Below, in pieces: positions 9,257-16,461 of a stretch of 64,000 nt of DNA. How positions within the stretch are numbered: position 1 is the stretch's first letter; each line of letters opens with the position of its first letter. Below the pieces are notes generated by a model. It did no database searches. It was not told where the DNA came from and saw nothing but the letters and a program-made list of their open reading frames with translations. The DNA is from Archangium violaceum (GTDB lineage Bacteria; Myxococcota; Myxococcia; Myxococcales; Myxococcaceae). Location of the stretch: contig NZ_CP069396.1 of the NCBI RefSeq assembly GCF_016887565.1, positions 12,878,001 to 12,942,000 of the forward strand, written 5' to 3'. The position numbers and the translations under genes were made by a program.

Positions 9257-9856
9257 TCAGCGCACGGGCAGCTCGCGGAGGGAGAACTCCTCGAAGCCGA
9301 GCCGCCGCAGGGTGTCCGCGAAGCGCTCGGTGATGACGAGGGTGGCGGCACCGTTGTGCAACCGGAACACATCCAGGTGCTCCGGCAGCGAGGCCCCATC
9401 GAGCAGCGGTTGTTTCGGACGGCTGAGCTCGTAGCGACCGCACCGCCCGCACGGTGCGAAGTCGACGGGCGGCTCGCAGTCCGGGTGGTAGAGGCCGTAC
9501 GGCGAAATCTCCAGCTCCAGCAACTCCGGTGCGCTCTGCTGACGGAAGCGCAGCTCCGTCCGGCGGCCCTTGAGCCCGAGGATTCCCTCGGCCTGGAGCT
9601 GCGCCAGCGCGTCACGGCGCATGAGCACCAGCCAGGGGTTCTGGATGAGGAGCTGCGCGAAGTCGCCACGAGACGTGCTCACGAACGGCCCGCGCTCCGA
9701 CGGCGCCACGCTCGGGTGGTCCTCCGTGACATCCACCGCGGTGCCCTCACACGAGGGGCACGGAGGACCGGGCGGGCCCCACCCGTATCCAGCGGGGAGA
9801 TGGCCCGAGTAGGGCGTGGTCTCATCAGGAATGGAGTTCAGCTCGTAGAATTTCAT
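9257..9856 (-). CDS. Orphan SitI6-like double-CXXCG immunity protein
   Basis: A 199-residue protein of the myxobacterial double-CXXCG family, which includes SitI6 immunity proteins against lipoprotein toxins passed by outer-membrane exchange. It shares with the two other copies in this window the N-terminus MKFYEL, the motifs CPSCEG and CGRCGR (presumed zinc site), LMRRDALAQLQAEGI, TELRFRQ and the C-terminus FEEFSLRELPVR. It is 41 residues shorter, lacking most of the insert between the first CXXC and the conserved ARGTF region. No toxin gene precedes it; a divergent kinase starts 107 bases away. It may protect against a toxin not made by this strain, or be a remnant of a lost pair. Confidence 0.8.
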   Translation of the reverse strand: MKFYELNSIPDETTPYSGHLPAGYGWGPPGPPCPSCEGTAVDVTEDHPSVAPSERGPFVSTSRGDFAQLLIQNPWLVLMRRDALAQLQAEGILGLKGRRTELRFRQQSAPELLELEISPYGLYHPDCEPPVDFAPCGRCGRYELSRPKQPLLDGASLPEHLDVFRLHNGAATLVITERFADTLRRLGFEEFSLRELPVR

Positions 9857-9962
9857 CTTCTCCTCAAGCGCTCGATGGAGGCGGCGGCCTGCGTTCGAGC
9901 ATTGTGCCCATCAACCACTTCCGGGGTTCTGCTACGGTAAATCACTCTGGAGGTCATGTTCC

Positions 9963-11984
9963 ATGGGCTTTTTCGCGAAGCTCCCCGACATGGGCGAAAA
10001 GGTGGGGGATTACCGCATCGTCGCCAGGCTGGGCCGTGGCGGCGGGGGCACCGTCTTCAAGGCCGAGCGAGCCGGGCGCTTCGTCGTCCTGAAGTTCCTG
10101 CATGCCTCCGCGCTCGGAGGCCGCGCCCGGCGCGAAATCAGCATCCTGTTGCGCATGGACAGCGCCCGGGTGGTGCGCTTCATCGGGTGCGACCAATGGC
10201 CCGAGCCCCACGACGGCACGCCCTACATCGTCATGGAGCTCGTCGAGGGCCCGACGCTGGAGGCGTACGCGCGGGCGAACGACCCTCCGGCGCGCAAGGC
10301 CGCGCACCTCATGTTGGAGGCCGCGCTCGCGCTGGGGGAGGTGCACCAGCGGGACGTGCTGCACCGGGACATCAAGCCCGAGAACCTCCTCATCCGGAGC
10401 GAGGGGGAGCAGCCCGTCCTCATCGACTTCGGCGTGGGCTCGTACCTCGGGGCGCCCCGGCTCACCACGAACCCCCTGCCCCCGGGCACCTATGAGTTCC
10501 GCTCGCCCGAGGCCTACCGCTTCAGCTGGGACAGGGCGGGGGAAGACCGGTACGAGTTCACCCGGGCCGATGACGTGTGGGCCCTCGGGGTCACCTTCTA
10601 CTGGTTGCTGACCAACACCCTGCCCTTCGGGGACAGGTACGACCCGGAAGGGGGAGGTCTGGCGGAGCGCATCCGCCACATGGAGCCCGTGGCCCCGCAT
10701 GTGCTCAACCCGCGCGTGCCGCTGGCGCTCTCCGGGCTCTGCCTGCGGATGCTGGAGAAGAAGCAGGAGGGCCGGTACTCGAGCGTGGAGGAGGTGTGCG
10801 CGGCGTTGAGGGGGGCCCTGGACGAGGCCGGGGGAGAGCCGAGCTGGGATGTGCCCTTGTGCGCGGCGGACGCGCCCGACGACAGCGCCTCGGAGAAGCC
10901 CTCGCCGGTGGGTACGGACACGGAGGCGCCCCTGTGCTGGGTGCTCCGGTGGCTCGAGCACGAGCCCCGGCGTGGATACCTGTCCTCCGAGGAGGGAGGC
11001 GCTCCCATCGAGGTGGTGGACGAGCCGCCGGGCGAGCCGGTGGCGGCTCGGCGGGAGTCCCTGGAGGAAGCATCCTCATCCCGACCCGCCGACGAGGAGC
11101 CCATCACCCAGCCTGCCGAGACCGCACCCGCAATAAGGAGGTGGTGGCCCCTGGCCGTCCTCGCCGGGACAGCCCTCGCCCTGGTGCTGGGCGTTGGGGC
11201 GTGGAGTCGCCTGTTCCCGCCACAGGCGGATGCTCCCGAAGCGGACAGCCCGGCTGCACCGCATACGTTGGCCGGGGTTTGCCCTACTGTAGACGGCGGC
11301 TCCGGGCGTGAAATGGCGCTGACCGGCGCGCCGCTGAATCCTGCGACTGGCGAAGGCGCGCTGCCGTACCTCCCCTCCCTCCCCGCGTCCGAGTTCGCCA
11401 CCGCCATGCTCCGCAAGGAAGACTCCCGCGTGAAGAAACAAGAGAAGCCGAAGCCCCCACCCCAGCGAGAAGCGCGGCGCTGCGAGCCCATCGCCAGGAA
11501 GGTCTGCAGAGGCACCCTCTGCACCATCATCCTCGTCGGCTGCACCAGCACCACGCCCCAGGTACGCTCCACGCCGCAGCCCGCCGAGTGCCCCCGCCAC
11601 TCCGTGGAAACCATGGAGAATGAGCTGGGCATCGTCCTCGGGGATGGGACAACGTTCGTGTTCCCCGGGTTCGTCAACGCGGAGCCGGTCCGCATCACCG
11701 TGACGGAGGGCCCCACCCAGGTCGTGATAGACGAACCACTGGGAAAGCTGCCTTCTGGCACACTCCTCACTGGAGAACTGCTCTTCGGGGGCAAGCGTGT
11801 CTACGGCCGCTTCACCCAGGCCCTTACGCCCGAGGGGAAACCCTTCCCCGTATGCATCGAGTTCTTTTCGAGCATGCATCCGGGTGTCGTCGTCATGCCC
11901 GATAGCGGGCGCGATACCGTCAGGATCGCCTCCCACTCAACCGTGACGTCCACGGCTCGCTTCCGCGTGAGGGACGACAACTGA
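9963..11984 (+). CDS. Transmembrane Ser/Thr protein kinase
   Basis: A 673-residue eukaryote-like kinase. The cytoplasmic kinase domain (about residues 15-285) has the glycine-rich loop GRGGGGTVF, catalytic Lys44 in VVLKFL, HRDIKPENLL around Asp136, and IDFGVGS (DFG). An acidic, low-complexity linker leads to one membrane helix at about 394-415 and a C-terminal outside domain with several Cys residues and TPQPAECP, a layout common to Myxococcus kinases that lie next to DUF2381 genes. Start is the ATG at 9963, with GGAGG 11 bases upstream. The signal and targets are unknown. Position between orphan immunity gene and DUF2381 gene suggests it belongs to the accessory island, not to EPS synthesis. 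Confidence 0.88.
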   Translation: MGFFAKLPDMGEKVGDYRIVARLGRGGGGTVFKAERAGRFVVLKFLHASALGGRARREISILLRMDSARVVRFIGCDQWPEPHDGTPYIVMELVEGPTLEAYARANDPPARKAAHLMLEAALALGEVHQRDVLHRDIKPENLLIRSEGEQPVLIDFGVGSYLGAPRLTTNPLPPGTYEFRSPEAYRFSWDRAGEDRYEFTRADDVWALGVTFYWLLTNTLPFGDRYDPEGGGLAERIRHMEPVAPHVLNPRVPLALSGLCLRMLEKKQEGRYSSVEEVCAALRGALDEAGGEPSWDVPLCAADAPDDSASEKPSPVGTDTEAPLCWVLRWLEHEPRRGYLSSEEGGAPIEVVDEPPGEPVAARRESLEEASSSRPADEEPITQPAETAPAIRRWWPLAVLAGTALALVLGVGAWSRLFPPQADAPEADSPAAPHTLAGVCPTVDGGSGREMALTGAPLNPATGEGALPYLPSLPASEFATAMLRKEDSRVKKQEKPKPPPQREARRCEPIARKVCRGTLCTIILVGCTSTTPQVRSTPQPAECPRHSVETMENELGIVLGDGTTFVFPGFVNAEPVRITVTEGPTQVVIDEPLGKLPSGTLLTGELLFGGKRVYGRFTQALTPEGKPFPVCIEFFSSMHPGVVVMPDSGRDTVRIASHSTVTSTARFRVRDDN

Positions 11985-12004
11985 ACCAGGCAGAGAAGGG
12001 GATC

Positions 12005-12049
12005 GTCCGGTCGCGCGCCGGACGAACTGGTCGGACAATCGGACCAGTT
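12005..12049. terminator. Two back-to-back palindromes after the kinase gene
   Basis: GTCCGG (12005-12010) pairs with CCGGAC (12018-12023), and directly after it AACTGGTC (12025-12032) pairs with GACCAGTT (12042-12049). Both are perfect stems, in the 148-base gap between the kinase stop and the DUF2381 start. No T-run follows, so they may be a rho-independent-like attenuator, a binding site or simple processing hairpins. Confidence 0.4.
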
Positions 12050-12132
12050 GCTCCCGAGCGCGCCCGGCGAGGTGTGGTAGAGACCAACCGCTGCGGTTTC
12101 CCCCCACGGCGTTTCCCCAGAGGTAGACTCCC

Positions 12133-13045
12133 GTGCCCCTCGTATCAGCTGCCAGCATCCTGACGGCGGCGCTCATCGCAGTAACGGCGGATGCTCCAGA
12201 GAGCCCCCTTCCTCCCTCCTGTGAATCGGGCGACCTCCGGGTGGAAATGGGCGCGGACGCGGTCAGGAACACACGGGTGTTGTGCATCAGCCCGGAGCTG
12301 TCCACCAACTTCTTCTTCGATGCGAAGGTGGCGCGCGTGGAGTTGGAGGGACGAGAGCGATTCCGTCGCGTGTTGGAGGCGGCGGATGCCCTCACCCTCG
12401 TTGCTTCGGAAGCGATGCGTGACGCGGAGCCACTGCGGGTGACCGTCTATTTCCAGGACGGTGCGGCTCCAGAGAGTGCCAGCTTCCTCCTGGTGGTGCA
12501 CCCGGCCCTCGCTGCTCGGCAGGTAGAGGTCATCCGCCACACGCGCCCGGTGGCGTTCTACCAGCGAGAAACCTGGGAGACACAGGTCAGGCTCCAGCGA
12601 TGCGAACAGGAGAAGGAGCGGATACGGGCCGAGCAGGAGGGGCCGGGCGGTCTCCTGGGCCTGCGCCTCGCGGGCCACATGGACGAAAAAGGCGGGGTCC
12701 AGAGCCAGGACATCCCCACGGTCATCAAGCAGAAACCGAGCAACGTGCTGAACGAGCCCCAGGCCTGGACCTACCGCTCGAAGCGCCGGGTGGCGGTGGA
12801 GATGAAACTGACGAACCCGGGGGGCGAAGCCCTGGACGCCAGCGGGAGCCGTGCTGCGGAGCCCCCATGGTGAGCAACTGACGCCACTTCCCCTGTGGCG
12901 ACCAGAGCCCATCCTCCCGGGGCAGACGGTCCGGATCATGGTAGAGGTGGAAGCAACGACGTGGCAGGCGGTGGGTGCATACACCCTCACGTTGTGGGGC
13001 GAGGACAGGGGCTCGGTCGTTCTGGAGAACGTGACCTTCCCGTAG
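12133..13045 (+). pseudogene. DUF2381 family exported protein, frameshifted
   Basis: The GTG at 12133 opens a frame with a clear signal peptide (MPLVSAASILTAALIAVTADA) and the DUF2381 (myxobacterial paralogous family) body, then stops at 12873. The family C-terminus continues in another frame: TGGACGCCAGCGGGAGCC gives WTPAGA, followed by LRSPHGEQL, LPLWRPEPILPGQTV and the usual end LENVTFP, stopping at 13043-13045. One extra base around 12821-12832, beside a run of six G, accounts for the switch. The protein is therefore disrupted, either by real decay or by a sequencing error in the G-run. DUF2381 proteins commonly sit beside Ser/Thr kinase genes in myxobacteria, as here; function unknown. 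Confidence 0.75.
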
Positions 13046-13092
13046 TGCCGCACCGCGAGGCACTCGGCCCTCTGACAGGTCTCGGGCGGGGC

Positions 13093-13815
13093 TCAGCGCA
13101 CGGGCAGCTCGCGCAGGGAGAACTCCTCGAAGCCGAGCCGGTGCAGGGTGTCCGCGAAGCGCTCGTTGATGACCATGAAGCCAGGGCAGTTGCGCAGTTG
13201 AAAAATGTCCAACTGCTCCGGCAGCGAAGCCATGTCGAGCAGCGGTTGTTTCGGCACGCTGTACTCGTAGCCCCAGCACGTCTCACAGGGCGCGGTCTTG
13301 CCTGGTGGCAGGCAATCCGGGTGCAACGAGCCGTACGGTTCCACCTCCAGTTCCAGCAACTCCGGTGAGTTCCGCTGCCGGAAGCGCAGCTCGGTACGAG
13401 CGCCCTTGAGTCCCCGCAGCCCCTCCGCCTGGAGCTGCTCCAGCGCCTCACGGCGCATGATGACCATCCATGCATACAGCATGTAGATCTGAGGAAAGGT
13501 GCCTCGCGCCGCGCCCACGAGTGGCCCGAATGCAGTGCCAGGGGTCAGCCGCGCCCAGGCAGGAACCAGAGGCCGCACCATCTGCCGCAAACGCTCGAAC
13601 TTCTGGAAGTCCTCTTCCAGCCAGGCCTTCTCGAGCTGCTTCGCCTCTGGTAGCCCCGACAGGTCCACGCTCGGGTAGGCCTCCGAAATACCACTCCAGC
13701 TCGCGCCACACGTAGGGCAATGCACACCGGGTAGACCCCACCGATGGTCAATGGGGTACTCCCCCGTGTAGCGCGAGCTCCCATACGGGACATGGCCCAG
13801 TTCGTAGAACCGCAT
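13093..13815 (-). CDS. sitI6: SitI6-like double-CXXCG immunity protein, copy A
   Basis: A 240-residue cytoplasmic protein starting at the ATG at 13815, with GGAGAAG just ahead that overlaps the toxin stop; seven bases separate the two genes, so translation is coupled. CPTCG and CETCWG are the two Cys pairs that name the family and probably bind zinc. In M. xanthus, SitI proteins neutralise the cognate SitA toxin delivered between cells by TraA/TraB outer-membrane exchange. The paired, toxin-first order here is the same. It is about 90% like copy B by eye; the differences cluster in the segment after the first Cys pair and around the second, where specificity may lie. Confidence 0.85.
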   Translation of the reverse strand: MRFYELGHVPYGSSRYTGEYPIDHRWGLPGVHCPTCGASWSGISEAYPSVDLSGLPEAKQLEKAWLEEDFQKFERLRQMVRPLVPAWARLTPGTAFGPLVGAARGTFPQIYMLYAWMVIMRREALEQLQAEGLRGLKGARTELRFRQRNSPELLELEVEPYGSLHPDCLPPGKTAPCETCWGYEYSVPKQPLLDMASLPEQLDIFQLRNCPGFMVINERFADTLHRLGFEEFSLRELPVR

Positions 13816-13822
13816 CTTCTCC

Positions 13823-14557
13823 TCAGAACTCGATGGGGGGCGGCAGCCTCTTCCCACCGTAATATGGTTGGAGCGGCGCCATCAGGCCAAAGCGCACGCA
13901 CAACTCCCCTGCGTGTTTCCAGATTTCCTCCTTCGTCAGATTGGTGTTGTTTCGGTTTTCCTCAATGAACCGCCACCACGCCGCGTTCCAGGGGCCACCA
14001 TTTGGCCCACGGTGGATGCTCTTGTGCAGGGTCGTCTCGATGAACATCGTCCACTGATGGATGTCGATGCCCTTGCTCTCGAACCACTTCTTGAACGCCT
14101 GCGAGAAGATGTGGTGCTTCTCGTGAGGCCGGTTCAACTTCTCGTCGGCCTCCTTCTGCTGTTGCTGCTGGCTCGGCAGCAGGTTGCGCAGGTGGTGGTT
14201 GCGCCAGGGGATGACGAAGACGGCGCCCTTTTGCTTCGGCAGCGGCAGCGGGCCGCCCCAGTACCTCATGGGTGAGCCGCTGCTCACCGCGCTCGAGTTG
14301 GCCCACGTCTTCACCACCTGCCCGGGCGCCGTCTCCTCGCCCTGGCTCGTGGCCACTGCCTCCGCCACCGCCTCGCAGCGGAAGAAGCCGCACACCTCCT
14401 CGTCACACAGCAGGACGAGACACGACTCCCCTTCCTCCCGCTGGGCCTCCAGGTAGGTGGTGTCGAGCGCTTCCGCCTCGCGCAGCGAAGAATCCGTGGC
14501 CGCGCAGCCGGACAGCCATACGCCGAGCAGCACCCCCCACAGCTTCCACGTGTTCAT
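13823..14557 (-). CDS. sitA6: SitA6-like lipoprotein toxin, copy A
   Basis: A 244-residue lipoprotein starting at the ATG at 14557. The leader MNTWKLWGVLLGVWLSGC gives lipidated Cys18; the +2 residue is Ala, so outer-membrane sorting is expected, as needed for transfer by outer-membrane exchange. A Cys-containing, acidic middle (residues 40-80) and a Gln-rich linker lead to the toxin region from about residue 140: HEKHHIFSQAF with paired His148-149, GIDIHQWT, HKSIH (His178, His182) and GGPWNAAW. This pattern resembles HNH/EndoVII-type nucleases; nuclease activity is inferred. It matches the family formerly called TIGR02269, now SitA6 polymorphic toxin lipoproteins. The immunity gene follows directly. 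Confidence 0.82.
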   Translation of the reverse strand: MNTWKLWGVLLGVWLSGCAATDSSLREAEALDTTYLEAQREEGESCLVLLCDEEVCGFFRCEAVAEAVATSQGEETAPGQVVKTWANSSAVSSGSPMRYWGGPLPLPKQKGAVFVIPWRNHHLRNLLPSQQQQQKEADEKLNRPHEKHHIFSQAFKKWFESKGIDIHQWTMFIETTLHKSIHRGPNGGPWNAAWWRFIEENRNNTNLTKEEIWKHAGELCVRFGLMAPLQPYYGGKRLPPPIEF

Positions 14558-14690
14558 GACGCGCAGCCCCATTGGGTGGAAGGGGCTCCCCCGCCCCTGG
14601 GCGTGGACGGTAGCACGCGCCAGACACCAGTAGCCCGAGTCCCAGGACGACACGCCCTACAGCGTTCGGCTGAAGTCCGTGTCGTGGGAC

Positions 14691-15413
14691 TCAACGCACG
14701 GGCAGCTCGCGCAGGGAGAACTCCTCGAAGCCGAGCCGGTGCAGGGTGTCCGCGAAACGCTCGTTGATGACCATGAAGCCAGGGCAGTTGCGCAACCGGA
14801 ACACATCCAGATGCTCCGGCAACGAGGATTCATCGAGCAACGGCTGCTTGGGTAGACCGAACTCATAACCACCGCACGTCCCGCACGGCTCGGTCTTGCC
14901 AGGTGGCAGGCAGTCCGGGTGCAACAAGCCGTGCGGCTCCAACTCCAGTTCCAGCAACTCCGGTGAATTCCGCTGCCGGAAGCGCAGCTCGGTACGAGCG
15001 CCCTTGAGTCCCCGCAGCCCCTCCGCCTGGAGCTGCTCCAGCGCCTCACGGCGCATGATGAGCATCCACGAGTAGAGCAGGTACAACTGAGGGAAGGTGC
15101 CCCGCGCCGAACCCACGAGTGGACCAAAGCTGGTGCCGGGGATCAGCCGAGCCCAAGTGGGCACCAGGGGCCGCACCATCTGCCGCAAGCGTTCGAACTT
15201 CTGGAAGTCCTCCTCCAGCCAAGCCTTCTCGAGCTGCTTCGCTTCCGGCAGCCCCGACAGATCCACGCTCGGGTAGGCCTCCGAGATACCACTCCAGCTG
15301 GCGTCACACGTGGGGCAATGCACGCCGGGCAGACCCCATCGATGGTCCATGGGGAACTCCCCCGTGTAGCGCGAGCTCCCGTACGGGACACAACCCAATT
15401 CGTAGAACCGCAT
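14691..15413 (-). CDS. sitI6: SitI6-like double-CXXCG immunity protein, copy B
   Basis: A 240-residue protein paired with toxin copy B, seven bases downstream of its stop. The start is the ATG at 15413. The first Cys pair reads CPTCD (the Gly is lost) and the second CGTCGG, so both Cys pairs remain although the strict CXXCG pattern is broken once. Compared with copy A it differs around both Cys pairs, in the ARLIPGTSFGPLVGSARG region, and in LPEHLDVFRLRN near the end, where it resembles the orphan at 9257 more than copy A. That mosaic suggests recombination among the three immunity genes. Confidence 0.85.
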   Translation of the reverse strand: MRFYELGCVPYGSSRYTGEFPMDHRWGLPGVHCPTCDASWSGISEAYPSVDLSGLPEAKQLEKAWLEEDFQKFERLRQMVRPLVPTWARLIPGTSFGPLVGSARGTFPQLYLLYSWMLIMRREALEQLQAEGLRGLKGARTELRFRQRNSPELLELELEPHGLLHPDCLPPGKTEPCGTCGGYEFGLPKQPLLDESSLPEHLDVFRLRNCPGFMVINERFADTLHRLGFEEFSLRELPVR

Positions 15414-15420
15414 CTTCTCC

Positions 15421-16155
15421 TCAGAACTCGATGGGGGGCGGCAGCCTCTTCCCACCGTAATACGGCTGGAGGGGGGCCATCAGTCCGAAGCGCACACACA
15501 ACTCCCCGGCATACTTCCAGATCTCCTCTTTCGTCAGCTTTTCGTTGTACTGGTTCTCCGCGATGAACTGCCGCCACGCCGCGTTCCAGGGGCCACCACT
15601 GGGCCCGCGGTGGATGCTTTTGTGCAGGGTCGTCTCGATGAGCATCGTCCACTGATGGATGTCGATGCCCTTGCTCTCGAACCAATTCTTGAACGCCTGC
15701 GAGAAGATGTGGTGCTTCTCGTGAGGCCGGTTCAGCTTCTCGTCGGCCTCTTCCTGCTGTTGCTGCTGGCTCGGCAGCAGGTTGCGCAGGTGGTGGTTGC
15801 GCCAGGGGATGACGAAGACGGCGCCCTTTTGCTTCGGCAGCGGCAGCGGGCCGCCCCAGTACCTCATGGGTGAGCCGCTGCTCACCGCGCTCGAGTTGGC
15901 CCACGTCTTCACCACCTGCCCGGGCGCCGTCTCCTCGCCCTGGCTCGTGGCCACTGCCTCCGCCACCGCCTCGCAGCGGAAGAAGCCGCACACCTCCTCG
16001 TCACACAGCAGGACGAGACACGACTCCCCTTCCTCCCGCTGGGCCTCCAGGTAGGTGGTGTCGAGCGCTTCCGCCTCGCGCAGCGAAGAATCCGAGGCCG
16101 CACAGCCAGACAGCCACACGCCGAGCAGCACCCCCCACAGCTTCCACGTGTTCAT
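15421..16155 (-). CDS. sitA6: SitA6-like lipoprotein toxin, copy B
   Basis: A 244-residue lipoprotein with leader, lipobox and HH/H/H toxin motifs as in copy A; the start is the ATG at 16155. By direct comparison it differs from copy A at 13 residues, 12 of which lie after residue 135 (for example 157, 172, 186, 195, 196, 199, 202, 203, 205, 206 and 215). The delivery part is thus nearly frozen while the toxin tip changes, as expected for polymorphic toxins whose specificity evolves under kin competition. It has its own immunity partner downstream. Confidence 0.82.
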   Translation of the reverse strand: MNTWKLWGVLLGVWLSGCAASDSSLREAEALDTTYLEAQREEGESCLVLLCDEEVCGFFRCEAVAEAVATSQGEETAPGQVVKTWANSSAVSSGSPMRYWGGPLPLPKQKGAVFVIPWRNHHLRNLLPSQQQQQEEADEKLNRPHEKHHIFSQAFKNWFESKGIDIHQWTMLIETTLHKSIHRGPSGGPWNAAWRQFIAENQYNEKLTKEEIWKYAGELCVRFGLMAPLQPYYGGKRLPPPIEF

Positions 16156-16461
16156 GGCGCGCAGCCCCCTCGGGCAGAAGGGGCCCGCCCCTTTCCACCT
16201 CGGCGTCGACGGTAGCCCGATGTCCCGACACCGCCCCGCCGGAAGCCAGAGGGCCTCAAACGAGCCCCGGGGCGTCATCACGCCCGCCCCAGGAGCCCTC
16301 GACCAGGCACCTCCAGGCCCTCTCAGGAGCTAAGATGCCCGTCCGGCCGCCCTACAGACCTGTAGGCGTTTGTTTGACGGGGAGAGACCTCTGTCGTTCA
16401 CTGCTGGCGGCCATTTCCTTCCATCGAGGAACCCGTCATCGAAACGCCCCAGACCAGCGCG
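16156..16461. promoter_or_regulatory. 306-base intergenic region with palindrome and -35-like box ahead of wzx
   Basis: This divergent gap must serve the toxin cassette (minus) and wzx (plus). It contains a perfect palindrome CCTACAG-AC-CTGTAGG (16351-16366), followed by TTGACG (16374-16379) and, 17 bases later, TTCACT, a weak -10 candidate. Because epsZ lies 7 kb upstream, wzx probably needs its own promoter here. No RNA gene or small reading frame with good support was seen. Confidence 0.3.

Larger units (their letters stand above)
13093..16190. repeat. Tandem duplication of a toxin-immunity cassette (period 1,598 bp)
   Basis: The block 13093-14590 is repeated at 14691-16190 with constant offset of 1,598 bases. 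The DNA for the toxin leader and middle is almost identical in both copies, as are the ends of the immunity genes, while the toxin C-terminus has diverged. The end of the orphan immunity gene at 9257-9340 is a third, partial copy of the same sequence. Confidence 0.9.
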
